The translations under genes were made by a program, and so were the position numbers. The notes under the pieces are model-generated. The model was not told where the DNA came from. It worked only from the letters and a program-made list of their open reading frames with translations, and did not search any database. DNA of 64,000 nucleotides, from the NCBI GenBank assembly GCA_012838665.1, contig DUOX01000016.1, positions 44,061-108,060 of the forward strand. Direction: 5' to 3'. Below are positions 42,122 to 51,441 of this stretch, piece after piece. The DNA is from Clostridiales bacterium (lineage in GTDB: Bacteria > Bacillota > Clostridia > Oscillospirales > Oscillospiraceae). Position 1 is the stretch's first letter; every line of letters starts with the position of its first letter.

Positions 42122-42340
42122 TTACTGCTCGATGATTTCACCGCACTCCCTCTGCACTATCATGACAGTTCCTCGAGCTTTTTCTATAAGTTCTATGATC
42201 TCTTCGGCGGTTTCGGCAACAGCTACTTTACGCCCCGAGGATAAGGATATGATAGTGTCGGGGGTTTCCTCCATGAACTCGATCAGGTTCTCATTTATCC
42301 AGAACTTCTCCTGCTTGTTGATGCGTGTTAACTTTATCAT
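42122..42340 (-). CDS. flbD: Flagellar protein FlbD family
   Basis: FlbD-family proteins are small (72 residues here), with the pattern MIKLTRINKQEKFWINENLIEFMEETPDTIISLSSGRKVAVAETAEEI. They sit between flgE and motA in many Firmicutes and spirochaetes; the function is not established. The start at 42340 begins the family consensus. Confidence 0.85.
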   Translation of the reverse strand: MIKLTRINKQEKFWINENLIEFMEETPDTIISLSSGRKVAVAETAEEIIELIEKARGTVMIVQRECGEIIEQ

Positions 42341-42406
42341 GCATACCCTCCATTTCCGGTCGCAAATCTTCAAACGGACGCTGACTTGCCGATTACCGCA
42401 TTACAA

Positions 42407-43435
42407 TTAGCGCTTGAGGTTTATAAGTTCCTCCAGCATGGTATCGGAGGTAGTGATGACGCGGGAATTAGCCTGGAATCCCCTCTGCATGATAATCATG
42501 TTGGTAAGCTCTGAAGCAAGATCCACGTTGGACATCTCCAGGCTTCCGGGATTAAGCGAACCGCAGTTATAGCCTGCAAAATCATATCTTGCAGCGCCGC
42601 TGTTAGCCGACTCTTTGTAGTAACTTTGACCGATTTTTTCAAGTCCCGCGGAGTTGTCAAAGGTGGCCAGCACCAATCTTCCTACTTGTACAACGGAGGT
42701 TTCGTTTACAACAGTGGTGATTGGATTACCTTCTCCATCTAGCAATGGATCGCCATCTTCATCTGTAACTGGTTTTTCTATAGCAACTGTCTTTGTTGCG
42801 GTAATAACGCCGTATTTATCTACCGCGTATTCGGAATACCTAATCGACAAAATGGTCTCATCGTCACCATCAATATCTTCGGGAACGTCTACTTCTCCCT
42901 GCAACCGGATTCTCCCAAATTTGGGCGTCCGGGTGTTCGTATCTGTGTCCACATCTATAACAGATGCGCCATTATCTATCGCGCTGTAATCAGGATCGCC
43001 GTTCTCGTCCTCGGGCACGGACACAGCCATTACATAGTCGCCGTTGGCGGTGACAAGATAGCCGTTGGCGTCCAGCTGAAAGGCGCCGTTTCTGGTGTAG
43101 GAGTAAGTCCCGTCGCCGTTATCTATAACGAAGAATCCCTCACCGGAAATTGAGAAATCAAGGGGATAGGAAGTGGTCTGGGTGGTTCCCTCTGTCATAT
43201 TCATGTCTATTGAGGCGATTTGGGTGCCCAGCCCCACCTGCTTTGCATTTACTCCGCCGGTGGTATCCGTCGGGGCAGTCGCGGCGCTGATGGTCTGGCT
43301 GTAAATGTCCTGAAACAGGGTTCTGCTGGATTTAAAACCGGTGGTGTTGACATTGGCAATGTTGTTTCCAATGACATCCATGGCGGTCTGATGGCTTTTC
43401 AGTCCGGAAACTGCCGAAAAAAGTGAACGCATCAT
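42407..43435 (-). CDS. flgE: Flagellar hook protein FlgE
   Basis: FlgE builds the hook. The N-terminus (MRSLFSAVSGLKSHQTAMDVIGNNIANVNTTGFKSSRTLFQDIYSQ) and C-terminus (SLEMSNVDLASELTNMIIMQRGFQANSRVITTSDTMLEELINL) are typical. The central part is D1/D2-like with Asp- and Gly-rich turns. At 342 residues it is short but in range. GGAG precedes the ATG. Confidence 0.95.
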   Translation of the reverse strand: MMRSLFSAVSGLKSHQTAMDVIGNNIANVNTTGFKSSRTLFQDIYSQTISAATAPTDTTGGVNAKQVGLGTQIASIDMNMTEGTTQTTSYPLDFSISGEGFFVIDNGDGTYSYTRNGAFQLDANGYLVTANGDYVMAVSVPEDENGDPDYSAIDNGASVIDVDTDTNTRTPKFGRIRLQGEVDVPEDIDGDDETILSIRYSEYAVDKYGVITATKTVAIEKPVTDEDGDPLLDGEGNPITTVVNETSVVQVGRLVLATFDNSAGLEKIGQSYYKESANSGAARYDFAGYNCGSLNPGSLEMSNVDLASELTNMIIMQRGFQANSRVITTSDTMLEELINLKR

Positions 43436-43473
43436 AAAGCTTCATCTCCCATCAAAAATTATATTTAAGACTG

Positions 43474-43917
43474 TTAATTGGAGTTCGTTTCAACAATTGA
43501 GGGGTCTATCACCTGAGTAATTTTGGATACAGGTATTGCCACTTCGCCGGAAACCACATACTGGATTCCTTCTTTAATTACTACCCTTTCTGCCAGGCCA
43601 ATAAAAATCTCGGTAACCCCTGTGTTGGTGTTGAGAATCTCGGCATAGACGTATTTCCCCAGCATGTCATAAGCCTGAGAATTTGAGAGGGTTAAATTCA
43701 TCTGCTGAAGCTGCTCCATGGTAGTCATCTGGGCAAGCTGTGTCACAAACGCGGTGTCAGACTGGGGCTCCAACGGGTCCTGATATTGCAGCTGTGCCAC
43801 CAGAAGCTGCAGAAAAGTGTCTGTGCTGGGGGTGAAGCCCGGGCTGTTTTTGTTTTTATTGGTGTTCCCGTCTATGTATGTGACAGAACTGGAATAATCG
43901 GTTGAGTTTATGTTCAT
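43474..43917 (-). CDS. flgD: Flagellar hook capping protein FlgD
   Basis: FlgD caps the growing hook during assembly. The core motif is present: DTFLQLLVAQLQYQDPLEPQSDTAFVTQLAQMTTMEQLQQMN. At 147 residues it is short: the usual C-terminal FLN/Tudor-like domains are reduced or absent, a common Firmicutes form. GGGGTAA precedes the ATG. It lies between fliK and flgE. Confidence 0.92.
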   Translation of the reverse strand: MNINSTDYSSSVTYIDGNTNKNKNSPGFTPSTDTFLQLLVAQLQYQDPLEPQSDTAFVTQLAQMTTMEQLQQMNLTLSNSQAYDMLGKYVYAEILNTNTGVTEIFIGLAERVVIKEGIQYVVSGEVAIPVSKITQVIDPSIVETNSN

Positions 43918-43934
43918 AAAATTACCCCTTTCCG

Positions 43935-45179
43935 CTAGACTCGGTATTCCAGGGCCCCGTTGCCGTCAGCCACCGTATCCAAAATCCCCTTCCAGGCATA
44001 GAGGCCTTGTCCATCAACGGAGTCTATATTTTTTTCTTCCCTATACCCCCTGTTGGGATACCTTTCCTCTCCGTTGCCGAAGCTTTTTCCGTCAAAGCCC
44101 ATGTCCCTGCCGGCCTGCTCGAAAAGCACGTCCACATTCTCCACGGTAATTCCCTTGTTCTCCATGGACTGGACCAGCTTTTGTATCTGGTCGCTGATAA
44201 TGGCGCATATCTCCCTGTCATCGGACTTGATTTTGGCAACTATGCCGTTTTCCGTGCTGGTAACGGATATGCGCAGTTCTCCCAGATTTTCCGGCTCCAG
44301 TACAATGCGGATTTCCCTTCCGCCGCTTTCCGTGCCCCTCAGGTCCTCCAAAAAGCTGTTCAGGGCTTTTTCTACGGCAGAGGTTTTTTCTGCGGCCACC
44401 ACGTCCCGCTCAGATACCTGAAGATACGGCACGCCTGATATGGCCTGATTTTCGGTCCCTTCAGGTTGGGGCAGCTCTTTTTCCCTGGAGAGCAAGTGGC
44501 CGAAAGACTCCTCCCTGGAGGACTTGTCGCTCATGCTCCGGAGCAGGTCGGAAACCTTTTCCGCCACATCCCCCGGGGCGGCCTTCGCGCTCTCCCGCAC
44601 ATGGCCCTCGTATTGCCCGGGGTCTTTATTCTGGACTTCAGTGTTTTCATCGAAGAGTTGAGGCTCTTGAACTTGCGGCTCCGGCATCTGGTTAAACGCC
44701 GCCGTCCGCATATTCGGCGCCGGGGTATCCTGGCCGCTCATTTCCACCGTCGCTTCTGACATCTCCACCGGCTGCTGCAAATCCTGCGCCGGCACTTGAA
44801 CAAGCAAATCCGGTTTCCGTAAATCCTGCCCCGGAATTTCATGGGCCAAGTCTTCCGCGTTGGGAATTCCCGCGGCCACCGGCGTGGGTATATGCTGTGC
44901 CGGTGCAAAATAACACAACGCCAAACCGTTCACTTCAGCAATATCCTCAGATGGCATATCATCCTGAACAGCGGCGGTTTCCCCAAGGTTTTCGCCTTCA
45001 GACTCCGAGTTGCTTTCGGCTGTTTTTTCCATGGAAAGACCTTGAAACAATAGCTTGTTAAAGAATGATTTCTCTACTGTGGAATCCGGCTCCACAACCT
45101 GACCGCCGGCGCCAATTATGGGCGCAAACTCCAGACCCTGATCTATGAACGGAGAACCGGCTGCGGGAATAGCCTGCAT
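43935..45179 (-). CDS. fliK: Flagellar hook-length control protein FliK
   Basis: FliK measures the hook and switches FlhB specificity. The long N-terminal part (to about 290) is rich in Glu, Gln, Pro and Ala and looks disordered, as expected. The conserved C-terminal Flg_hook domain shows IRIVLEPENLGELRISVTSTENGIVAKIKSDDREI. At 414 residues it is normal. GGAGGG precedes the ATG. It is encoded before flgD. Confidence 0.9.
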   Translation of the reverse strand: MQAIPAAGSPFIDQGLEFAPIIGAGGQVVEPDSTVEKSFFNKLLFQGLSMEKTAESNSESEGENLGETAAVQDDMPSEDIAEVNGLALCYFAPAQHIPTPVAAGIPNAEDLAHEIPGQDLRKPDLLVQVPAQDLQQPVEMSEATVEMSGQDTPAPNMRTAAFNQMPEPQVQEPQLFDENTEVQNKDPGQYEGHVRESAKAAPGDVAEKVSDLLRSMSDKSSREESFGHLLSREKELPQPEGTENQAISGVPYLQVSERDVVAAEKTSAVEKALNSFLEDLRGTESGGREIRIVLEPENLGELRISVTSTENGIVAKIKSDDREICAIISDQIQKLVQSMENKGITVENVDVLFEQAGRDMGFDGKSFGNGEERYPNRGYREEKNIDSVDGQGLYAWKGILDTVADGNGALEYRV

Positions 45180-45234
45180 CTGTCATCCCTCCTTCAAAAT
45201 TGTTTTTTATATTTACCGCTAATAACTTCCGGTG

Positions 45235-45906
45235 TCAGCCCAGCATTATTTTTGTCAGCGCAGCCGCAAGGCTGGCGTTCATATGTTCCAGCACCAGCGC
45301 CGAGGCGGCAGGTTTCATGTGATAAACTATAAGGGACATTTCTATATTGCCGTATATGTTCTCCAGAATTTCGGCAGCCTTGTCCGGCGCCATATTGCTG
45401 TATATATTGGCCACCCTTTTTATTTCCTCAAGTTTTTCGTCTGAAAGCTCGCTCAAAATCTCCTCAAAGGCCTTGCTACCGTTATTCTCGGCCTTTTGCT
45501 GTTTTTCCAGTTCCGCCTGCCACAGGGCCAGCTCGGTTTCACGTTCATTTAGGAGATTTTCTCTCTCATCAAGCTTCGCCTCACGCTTATCAAGGGCCCT
45601 CTCCCTTACCTTCAGGGCATCTTCTTCCGGCATCTGCTCCACCAGTCCCACATATTGCAAAATGGGGGTCAATAGCCCGGTAAAATGCAGTGCCGCCATG
45701 GCTCCGGCGATAAGAATAACAAAGCTGATAAGAAATATGAGGAGTTTGCGTGGTTTTTTTGTATTCTTCCTGCTTTCCCCCCTTTTTTCATTGACCTTGG
45801 CGGGATTCACCTTGCTCACTTTCGGGCGGAAATTTTCAGAAAACCTGTTTTCTTTGGCACCTTGACTCAAAGGAGATTTTGGTCCAGATACTGTCGCTTC
45901 TCTCAT
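45235..45906 (-). CDS. MotE-like (YlxF) flagellar protein
   Basis: The 223-residue protein has a basic N-terminus, one membrane segment (LLIFLISFVILIAGAMAALHFTG) and a long coiled coil (REAKLDERENLLNERETELALWQAELEKQQ). A C-terminal MgtE-N-like helical domain follows (SNMAPDKAAEILENIYGNIEMSLIVYHMKP). This is the layout of MotE/YlxF proteins encoded between fliJ and fliK. A role near the motor is inferred. Confidence 0.8.
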   Translation of the reverse strand: MREATVSGPKSPLSQGAKENRFSENFRPKVSKVNPAKVNEKRGESRKNTKKPRKLLIFLISFVILIAGAMAALHFTGLLTPILQYVGLVEQMPEEDALKVRERALDKREAKLDERENLLNERETELALWQAELEKQQKAENNGSKAFEEILSELSDEKLEEIKRVANIYSNMAPDKAAEILENIYGNIEMSLIVYHMKPAASALVLEHMNASLAAALTKIMLG

Positions 45907-45945
45907 ACTCTCAGCTCCCTGCCGTCCATCTTTTTTTGGGGACCT

Positions 45946-46413
45946 TTAGGACAAGGCATTGGCATTCTGCGCCTCGCCGCCGCTAATGTTAAAGGACACG
46001 ACATCCTCCAGAATCTTGTACTCCCGCTTTTCTTCTTCCTTGACGTGCTCTGCATACTGTTTCTGATAAAGCTTTTCCAGGGTCTTTATCTCCTTGTGAA
46101 CGGCAATAAGCTCTGCCTTTTTGCGGTTCACTTCCATTTGGGCTAGGTTAACTTCCTTCTGGGCAAGCTTTATCCTCTCCTGCATTTCCTCAAAATGCAG
46201 GAGGTAGAGTTTAATTTTGCTTATGGTCATGCCCTGTTTGATTTTAGCCTCAAAAGCCCGACGCTCTTCCTGCAGCTTTTTTTTAAGGGAGTCTCTTATT
46301 CTGGTCTTTTCAGCCAATGCCGCTTCCGCAGCCGAATACTCCGCCTGAAGCTTATCTTTCATTGTCTTTTTCAACTGATACAAGGGATATAGTGAAAAAA
46401 CAAACTTCCTCAT
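45946..46413 (-). CDS. fliJ: Flagellar export chaperone FliJ
   Basis: FliJ is a coiled-coil protein acting with the FliI ATPase. The sequence begins MRKFVFSLYPLYQLKKTMKDKLQAEYSAAEAAL and is nearly all charged helix. At 155 residues it is normal. GAGGAG precedes the ATG, which directly follows the fliI stop. Confidence 0.87.
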   Translation of the reverse strand: MRKFVFSLYPLYQLKKTMKDKLQAEYSAAEAALAEKTRIRDSLKKKLQEERRAFEAKIKQGMTISKIKLYLLHFEEMQERIKLAQKEVNLAQMEVNRKKAELIAVHKEIKTLEKLYQKQYAEHVKEEEKREYKILEDVVSFNISGGEAQNANALS

Positions 46414-46414
46414 T

Positions 46415-47728
46415 TTACTCCTCGCCTAAGGCAAATAATTCTTTTGTTACTTCTTCATATATAGGGGATTCGTCTATGCCCTGTCTCAGGAAATTGTTTA
46501 TCTTCGGATTCATCCTTATGGCTTCGTCTATTTCCGCGCTGGAGCCGCTCTTGTATGCTCCTATGTCGATAAGGTCTTTGGCCTTCTTGTATACCGCCAT
46601 AATATTTTTTATATATGCGGCTTTTTCGTACTGCTCCGGGGGCACGATATCCTTCATAACACGGCTGACACTCTCCAAAACGTCTATGGCAGGGTAATGG
46701 TTGCTGGTAGCCAGTGCCCTGGAAAGCACAATATGCCCGTCAAGTATTCCCCTGACCGTGTCCGCGATAGGCTCGTTCATGTCGTCGCCTTCAACCAGAA
46801 CGGTATACAGGCCCGTTATGGAGCCCTTGTCCGAGGTTCCCGAACGCTCCAGCAGTTTGGGAAGGATTGAATACACCGAGGGAGGAAATCCTCTTGAAAT
46901 GGGAGGCTCCCCTACCGCCATCCCAATCTCCCGCTGTGCCATGGCAAATCTGGTCACCGAGTCCATAAGCAGCAGGACCTTTAAGCCCTTGTCCCTGAAG
47001 TATTCCGCTATGCTGGTACCCACCATGGCGGCTTTCAGTCGCAAAAGGGCGGGCTGGTCGGAAGTGGCCACGATAAGAACCGATTTTTTCAGTCCCTGAG
47101 GTCCCAGGTCCTTTTCGATAAAATCCTTGACCTCACGACCCCTCTCTCCCACAAGGACGATAACGTTAACGTCGGCAACCGCATTTCGGGCTATCATGCC
47201 AAGAAGGGTGCTCTTTCCCACGCCGCTTCCCGCGAATATGCCCAGACGCTGGCCCTGCCCCACCGTGAGAAGGCCGTCAATGGCCCGTATTCCAAGGGGA
47301 AACTCGTCCCTTATTCGGGTTCTGGCCAAAGGATTGGGCGGGGCGTTGTCAACGGGGTAATAGGTAACGACATTAATGGGGCTGCCGTCGTCCATGGGCT
47401 TGCCCAGGGCGTTGAGAACTCTTCCTACCAGCTCATCGGATACCGGCACTTGCAGGGACTGCCCCGTGGAAACCACCCTGCTACCGAATCCGATGCCGTC
47501 CATGCCTCCAAAAGGCATGAGAAGAACCCGCTGGTCCTTAAAGCCTACGGCTTCGGCTTCAACAAAGCTGTCGCCTGTGGAGGGATAAATGCGGCAGATG
47601 TCTCCCATGTTCACGGCGGGTCCGTTGGATTCCACCGTTAGCCCCACCACTTTCATAACCTTGCCGCTGTGCTCTACGGTCTCCAGGTTTCGGAGAACAT
47701 CACGATAGTATTGAAAGGTCTTCCCCAT
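46415..47728 (-). CDS. fliI: Flagellum-specific ATPase FliI
   Basis: FliI energises export with an F1-like ATPase core. Walker A is GIFAGSGVGKSTLLGMIA (near residue 160), with ERGREVKDFIEKD and Walker B KVLLLMDSVTRFAMAQRE downstream. At 437 residues it is normal. ATG 47728 has GAGGGG upstream, while a TTG four codons earlier is less likely. It follows fliH by 8 nt. Confidence 0.95.
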   Translation of the reverse strand: MGKTFQYYRDVLRNLETVEHSGKVMKVVGLTVESNGPAVNMGDICRIYPSTGDSFVEAEAVGFKDQRVLLMPFGGMDGIGFGSRVVSTGQSLQVPVSDELVGRVLNALGKPMDDGSPINVVTYYPVDNAPPNPLARTRIRDEFPLGIRAIDGLLTVGQGQRLGIFAGSGVGKSTLLGMIARNAVADVNVIVLVGERGREVKDFIEKDLGPQGLKKSVLIVATSDQPALLRLKAAMVGTSIAEYFRDKGLKVLLLMDSVTRFAMAQREIGMAVGEPPISRGFPPSVYSILPKLLERSGTSDKGSITGLYTVLVEGDDMNEPIADTVRGILDGHIVLSRALATSNHYPAIDVLESVSRVMKDIVPPEQYEKAAYIKNIMAVYKKAKDLIDIGAYKSGSSAEIDEAIRMNPKINNFLRQGIDESPIYEEVTKELFALGEE

Positions 47729-47736
47729 TGGGCCCC

Positions 47737-48528
47737 TCAATCCCCTTCATCCAAAAATGCTCTTTCCACCTTTTCCAACTGTCGGCTGATGCTGTAATCC
47801 AATACCTCGCCCTCAGATTCAACAATCAAATCCCCGGGAGAGTAGCTCTCCTCTTCAACTACAATTACCTTGCTGTCGCCAGAGCCGGGTATTTCCAAAG
47901 AATTCTGACTGTCAAAATATCTCTTATAGTCCTCCGAGCCCACATGAATAATTACCGTGCCCGTCTCCTTAAGCCGTTCCAAAGCTTCATTCACAAGGCC
48001 CATAAAAACCTCATCCGACTCTTCCAGTTTGATGTTAATGACTTTTTTGGCCACTTCCATCACCAGCGACACCACATCTTCATGGATGCTGTCCGCCAGC
48101 TCCCTGTATTGGCTTTTGAGCTTTTCTTCAAGCTGTCGGAGCTGTTTTGCCTCCTGCGCCTTTCGGGCCTCGGCTTCCGCTTTCGCAGCTGTCGTGCCCT
48201 GGGAATATCCATCCTTTTTTGCTTCTTCCCGGATTTCTTCGGCCTTTTCTTGGGCTTCTTTTACTATCTCGCCGGCTTTTTGCTTTGCGTTTGCCTCTAT
48301 GGTTTCCGCTTCCGCTCTGGCCTGAGTTATAATCTGCTCAGCCTTTTCCGCGGCCGTCTTTTTCGCGTTTTTGATGATTTCTTTGGCCTGAAGATGAATC
48401 GTCTCCAGCCTTTTTCTTAATTCCTCGTCCACGGATTCTGATATCGATTTCTGCCCGGAAGTGTTAACAGGCTGGGTTTCGGCGGGTATGTACGTGACAT
48501 ATTGTCTGTCTATTCTAAATGAGGACAT
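47737..48528 (-). CDS. fliH: Flagellar assembly protein FliH
   Basis: FliH regulates FliI and ties it to the C-ring. The 263-residue protein has a long Ala/Glu/Lys coiled coil (KTAAEKAEQIITQARAEAETIEANAKQK...) and the C-terminal FliH domain (VVSLVMEVAKKVINIKLEESDEVFMGLVNEALERL). ATG 48528 was chosen because GGGG lies 9 nt upstream; the frame opens 15 codons earlier. It overlaps fliG by 14 nt. Confidence 0.9.
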   Translation of the reverse strand: MSSFRIDRQYVTYIPAETQPVNTSGQKSISESVDEELRKRLETIHLQAKEIIKNAKKTAAEKAEQIITQARAEAETIEANAKQKAGEIVKEAQEKAEEIREEAKKDGYSQGTTAAKAEAEARKAQEAKQLRQLEEKLKSQYRELADSIHEDVVSLVMEVAKKVINIKLEESDEVFMGLVNEALERLKETGTVIIHVGSEDYKRYFDSQNSLEIPGSGDSKVIVVEEESYSPGDLIVESEGEVLDYSISRQLEKVERAFLDEGD

Positions 48529-49534
48529 CACTTCCATCCCCTCTCGATACGATAATCTCCCCGCTATCCTCAAGAGCTCTTACTGTATTGACAATCTTCT
48601 GCTGGGCCGCCTCCACATCACGCAGGCGCATTGGGCCCATAACCTGAAGGTCGTCCTCAATCATTTCCTGCAGCCTCTTACTCAGGTTGCTCATTATGAA
48701 GTTCTTAGCTTCCTCAGTGGCGCCCTTAAGCGCAATTGCAATATCTTGCTGGTCCACTTCCTTGAGAACCCTCTGTATGGCCTGCATTGGCAGCTTGGTA
48801 ATGTCCTCGAACACAAACATGTTTCTTCTGATATCCTCCGCCAGCTCCGCGTCCAGCATATCAAGGCTCTCAAGAATATTCTTTTCTGTGCCTCTATCCA
48901 CACAGTTGATAATTTTTACAACAGCGTCCAGGCCGCCTACGTTGGTCTGGTCGGCCATGCCCATCCTTACCAGGCGCTGCTCCAGTATTATTTCCGCATC
49001 CCTTATGTACTCGGGAATAACGCTTTCCATATTGGCCATACGGGTTACAATATCCACCTGCTGCTCAGGGGAAAGCTCCGTCAGTACGGCGGCGGCCTTT
49101 TTGGGATCCAGGTACGAGAGCAGCAGGGCAATGGTTTGGGGATTCTCGTTGGACACTAAATGCACTATCTGCATGACATCGGCTTTTCTTACAAATTCGA
49201 AGGGCCTGACCTGAAGCGTCTCCGTCAGCTTATCGAGAATCTCCCCGGCCTTGCTCTCTCCCAGAGCCTTATTAAGCACGCCCCGGGCATATTCAATGCC
49301 GCCCTCGGAGATAAATTTCTGGGCTACGCAGGTCTCATAGAACTCCGAAAGCACCGCTTCCCGCTCTTCCTTAGTGACCTTGCCGGTGGTTGTTATCGCA
49401 AGGGTAAGAGTGGCGATTTCCTCCTCGGTCATGTGTTTATATATATGGGCCGCCTGGTTTTTTCCGATAGCAATGAGGAGTATAGCCGCTTTTTCCTTTT
49501 GTTTCAGTTTTGAACCAAGTATGCTTGCTGCCAT
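48515..49534 (-). CDS. fliG: Flagellar motor switch protein FliG
   Basis: FliG is the C-ring part that contacts the stator. The sequence has LKQKEKAAILLIAIGKNQAAHIYKHMTEEEIATLTLAI at the start, ENPQTIALLLSYLDPKKAAAVLTELSPEQQVDIVTRMANM in the middle and the torque helix part SDVLI end with RDVEAAQQKIVNTVRALEDSGEI. At 339 residues it is normal. GGAGG precedes the ATG. Confidence 0.95.
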   Translation of the reverse strand: MAASILGSKLKQKEKAAILLIAIGKNQAAHIYKHMTEEEIATLTLAITTTGKVTKEEREAVLSEFYETCVAQKFISEGGIEYARGVLNKALGESKAGEILDKLTETLQVRPFEFVRKADVMQIVHLVSNENPQTIALLLSYLDPKKAAAVLTELSPEQQVDIVTRMANMESVIPEYIRDAEIILEQRLVRMGMADQTNVGGLDAVVKIINCVDRGTEKNILESLDMLDAELAEDIRRNMFVFEDITKLPMQAIQRVLKEVDQQDIAIALKGATEEAKNFIMSNLSKRLQEMIEDDLQVMGPMRLRDVEAAQQKIVNTVRALEDSGEIIVSRGDGSDVLI

Positions 49535-49537
49535 AGT

Positions 49538-51148
49538 TTAATCATCCTCCGACAACCAGGTTCGGAGAACCTGAACCACGGTCTCCGGATACCTGTCCAC
49601 CATTTCCACAATTCTTTCTACCGCCGGCGATCTTCCGGTACCCAAATCCTTGAGCAGTTGATCTATGTCAAATTCTTCGCTCTCATCGTTCAAAGGCTCA
49701 TCAGCAGTAAACTCCAGAAACTCGTCCCCTGCACCCACGAACTCATCTACGGAGCGTCCTTTCCTTCTCAGGGCATGGATTATGATTAATGCAATAACGG
49801 GTATGGCCACAAGAATAATGACGGTTCTTATCAGATTGTTGCGGCTGATGCGCCTGAGGGTATCCTGGTTTTGCTGGAAGTAGTCATCAAAATCCAGTTC
49901 TCCCGCGCTCTCCACAAAGGGCAAAGCCTCTGCGGAAATGTATTTGCGGTCTACCCCAATGGCGGCGGATACAAGGTTTTCAACCTTATCCAGATTCCCG
50001 GCAGCGCCTTCCACCCTATTGTTCACCAGTACCGCCACCGAAAGGTCTTCCACGGCCCCCTGGGCCTTTTCTATCTGGGTCTGAATTTGGTTAAGCTCGT
50101 AGTTGTATATCCTGGAGGAGCTTTCGCTAAACCTGTTGTTCCCTTCCTCGTCCCTGTAGACGTATTCCGTATCGCTTACTCCGTTACTGTCCGTCCCTAC
50201 GGCGCCGATTATGTCAGCGCTGTCACCCATGGCCTCGTAAAGCTCTTCGCTGCTGCGGATAAGCCCTTTCTCGTTCCCCTCAATGGGGGGAAAAAACTCT
50301 ACGGAGCTAACAATTTCCTTGTCAAAATTCAGCCTCAGGTTTACGGTCACTGCCACATTCCCTTTTCCCAGAGCCGGTTCCAGAACTCTAAGCACCTGGT
50401 CTGTGAGAGTGGCCTTCATCTGGTCAGTTAACTCCTGCTGCAGAGCGGAATATTCTGTTTGGCCAACTTCGGCATCCTCGGAAAGAATGTCGTAATGGTT
50501 CATTTTGGAATCGACTATGCTGATGTTCTCCATCTTGAGATCCGGTACGCACTTCATAACAAACTGTGCGATGGCTTTTGCCTCCGCCAGGCTAAGTTCC
50601 GCGTCCGGTTCAAGACTGAGCAACACCGCCACGCTGGCTTCCGTATTGTTGCTTGATACGACAAAAGAAGATTTTGAGGCCAGGTTGACAATTACAATGC
50701 AGTCTTCAACTTTGTTCATCCTGCGTATGGTAGCCCGCATGTTTTCCTGGAGCTGGTATTGAAGGTATGTCTGCCGCTCCAGGTCCGTGGACCCCATATT
50801 GGAGGAATAACCGAAAATATCATAGTTAAGCCCCGTATTGGGATAGCCCTGGGAGGCCAGCTCAATACGGACCTCATCCGCCTGCTCCTCGGAAACCAGA
50901 ATGGTGTCCGTGCCCTTCACCTTGGCAGGCACGCCCTTTTCTTGAAGTAAAGTCATAATTGTGCCGGCTTCATCAGCATTCAACCCCGAATACAGCACAG
51001 TATACTCTACACGATTGAGAAGAACGGTCCCTATAATTACGATAGCTAATACAGTTGCTGCTGATACCGACAGGAGTATAATTTTTTTTCGTTCGGTTTT
51101 TTTGAAGAAATCTCCGATTTTGTTCATAATTGACTTAATAACCGTCAA
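49538..51148 (-). CDS. fliF: Flagellar MS-ring protein FliF
   Basis: FliF forms the membrane MS ring. It has an N-terminal transmembrane helix (KIILLSVSAATVLAIVIIGTVLLN), the ring-building motifs (EYTVLYSGLNADEAGTIMTLLQEKGVPAKV) and a second helix near residue 435. At 536 residues it is normal. The start shown is TTG with GGGG eight nt upstream; an ATG at 51127 is possible. It heads the long cluster. Confidence 0.94.
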   Translation of the reverse strand: MTVIKSIMNKIGDFFKKTERKKIILLSVSAATVLAIVIIGTVLLNRVEYTVLYSGLNADEAGTIMTLLQEKGVPAKVKGTDTILVSEEQADEVRIELASQGYPNTGLNYDIFGYSSNMGSTDLERQTYLQYQLQENMRATIRRMNKVEDCIVIVNLASKSSFVVSSNNTEASVAVLLSLEPDAELSLAEAKAIAQFVMKCVPDLKMENISIVDSKMNHYDILSEDAEVGQTEYSALQQELTDQMKATLTDQVLRVLEPALGKGNVAVTVNLRLNFDKEIVSSVEFFPPIEGNEKGLIRSSEELYEAMGDSADIIGAVGTDSNGVSDTEYVYRDEEGNNRFSESSSRIYNYELNQIQTQIEKAQGAVEDLSVAVLVNNRVEGAAGNLDKVENLVSAAIGVDRKYISAEALPFVESAGELDFDDYFQQNQDTLRRISRNNLIRTVIILVAIPVIALIIIHALRRKGRSVDEFVGAGDEFLEFTADEPLNDESEEFDIDQLLKDLGTGRSPAVERIVEMVDRYPETVVQVLRTWLSEDD

Positions 51149-51243
51149 TATCAGTCCCCGCCCTTATTGAATATTTATTCATCAAGACGATCTAATCCAA
51201 GAAATATAAACCAATTAGTTAAACATTTTCCAGTATATTGAAT

Positions 51244-51272
51244 ATAATAATATAACTTTAACTAAAAATCAA
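51244..51272 (-). promoter_or_regulatory. Sigma-A promoter candidate for the flagellar cluster
   Basis: On the minus strand, TTGATT and TATTAT are 17 bp apart, about 100 bp before fliF. It would start the fliF-fliA early operon. Confidence 0.6.
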
Positions 51273-51312
51273 CTAAAATCGACTAAAAAACCAAAAAATT
51301 TTTATTCATTGT

Positions 51313-51339
51313 TAAAGTTCCAAAAAAAATTGCCGATAT
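51313..51339 (+). promoter_or_regulatory. Sigma-28 promoter of hag
   Basis: TAAA (51313-51316), 15 bp, then GCCGATAT (51332-51339): a perfect FliA/SigD consensus. Transcription would start near 51346, giving a leader of about 96 nt that contains the CsrA hairpin. Confidence 0.93.
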
Positions 51340-51399
51340 ATAGCACTGAGGGAAGGATTTAGAGTGCGCACTTAAAGCCTTTTACCCCTCAAAAAAATT

Positions 51400-51433
51400 G
51401 AGAGCAAGGACGCTCTCTGAAACATCAAGGAGG
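51400..51433 (+). promoter_or_regulatory. CsrA-binding hairpin and Shine-Dalgarno site in the hag leader
   Basis: GAGAGC and GCTCTC (51400-51417) form a 6-bp stem with the loop AAGGAC, which holds the GGA that CsrA recognises. A second GGA lies in the ribosome binding site AAGGAGG (51427-51433). This pairing of one hairpin site and one site over the Shine-Dalgarno matches the Bacillus hag leader layout. CsrA bound here should block translation until FliW titrates it. Confidence 0.85.
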
Positions 51434-51441
51434 AATATTTC

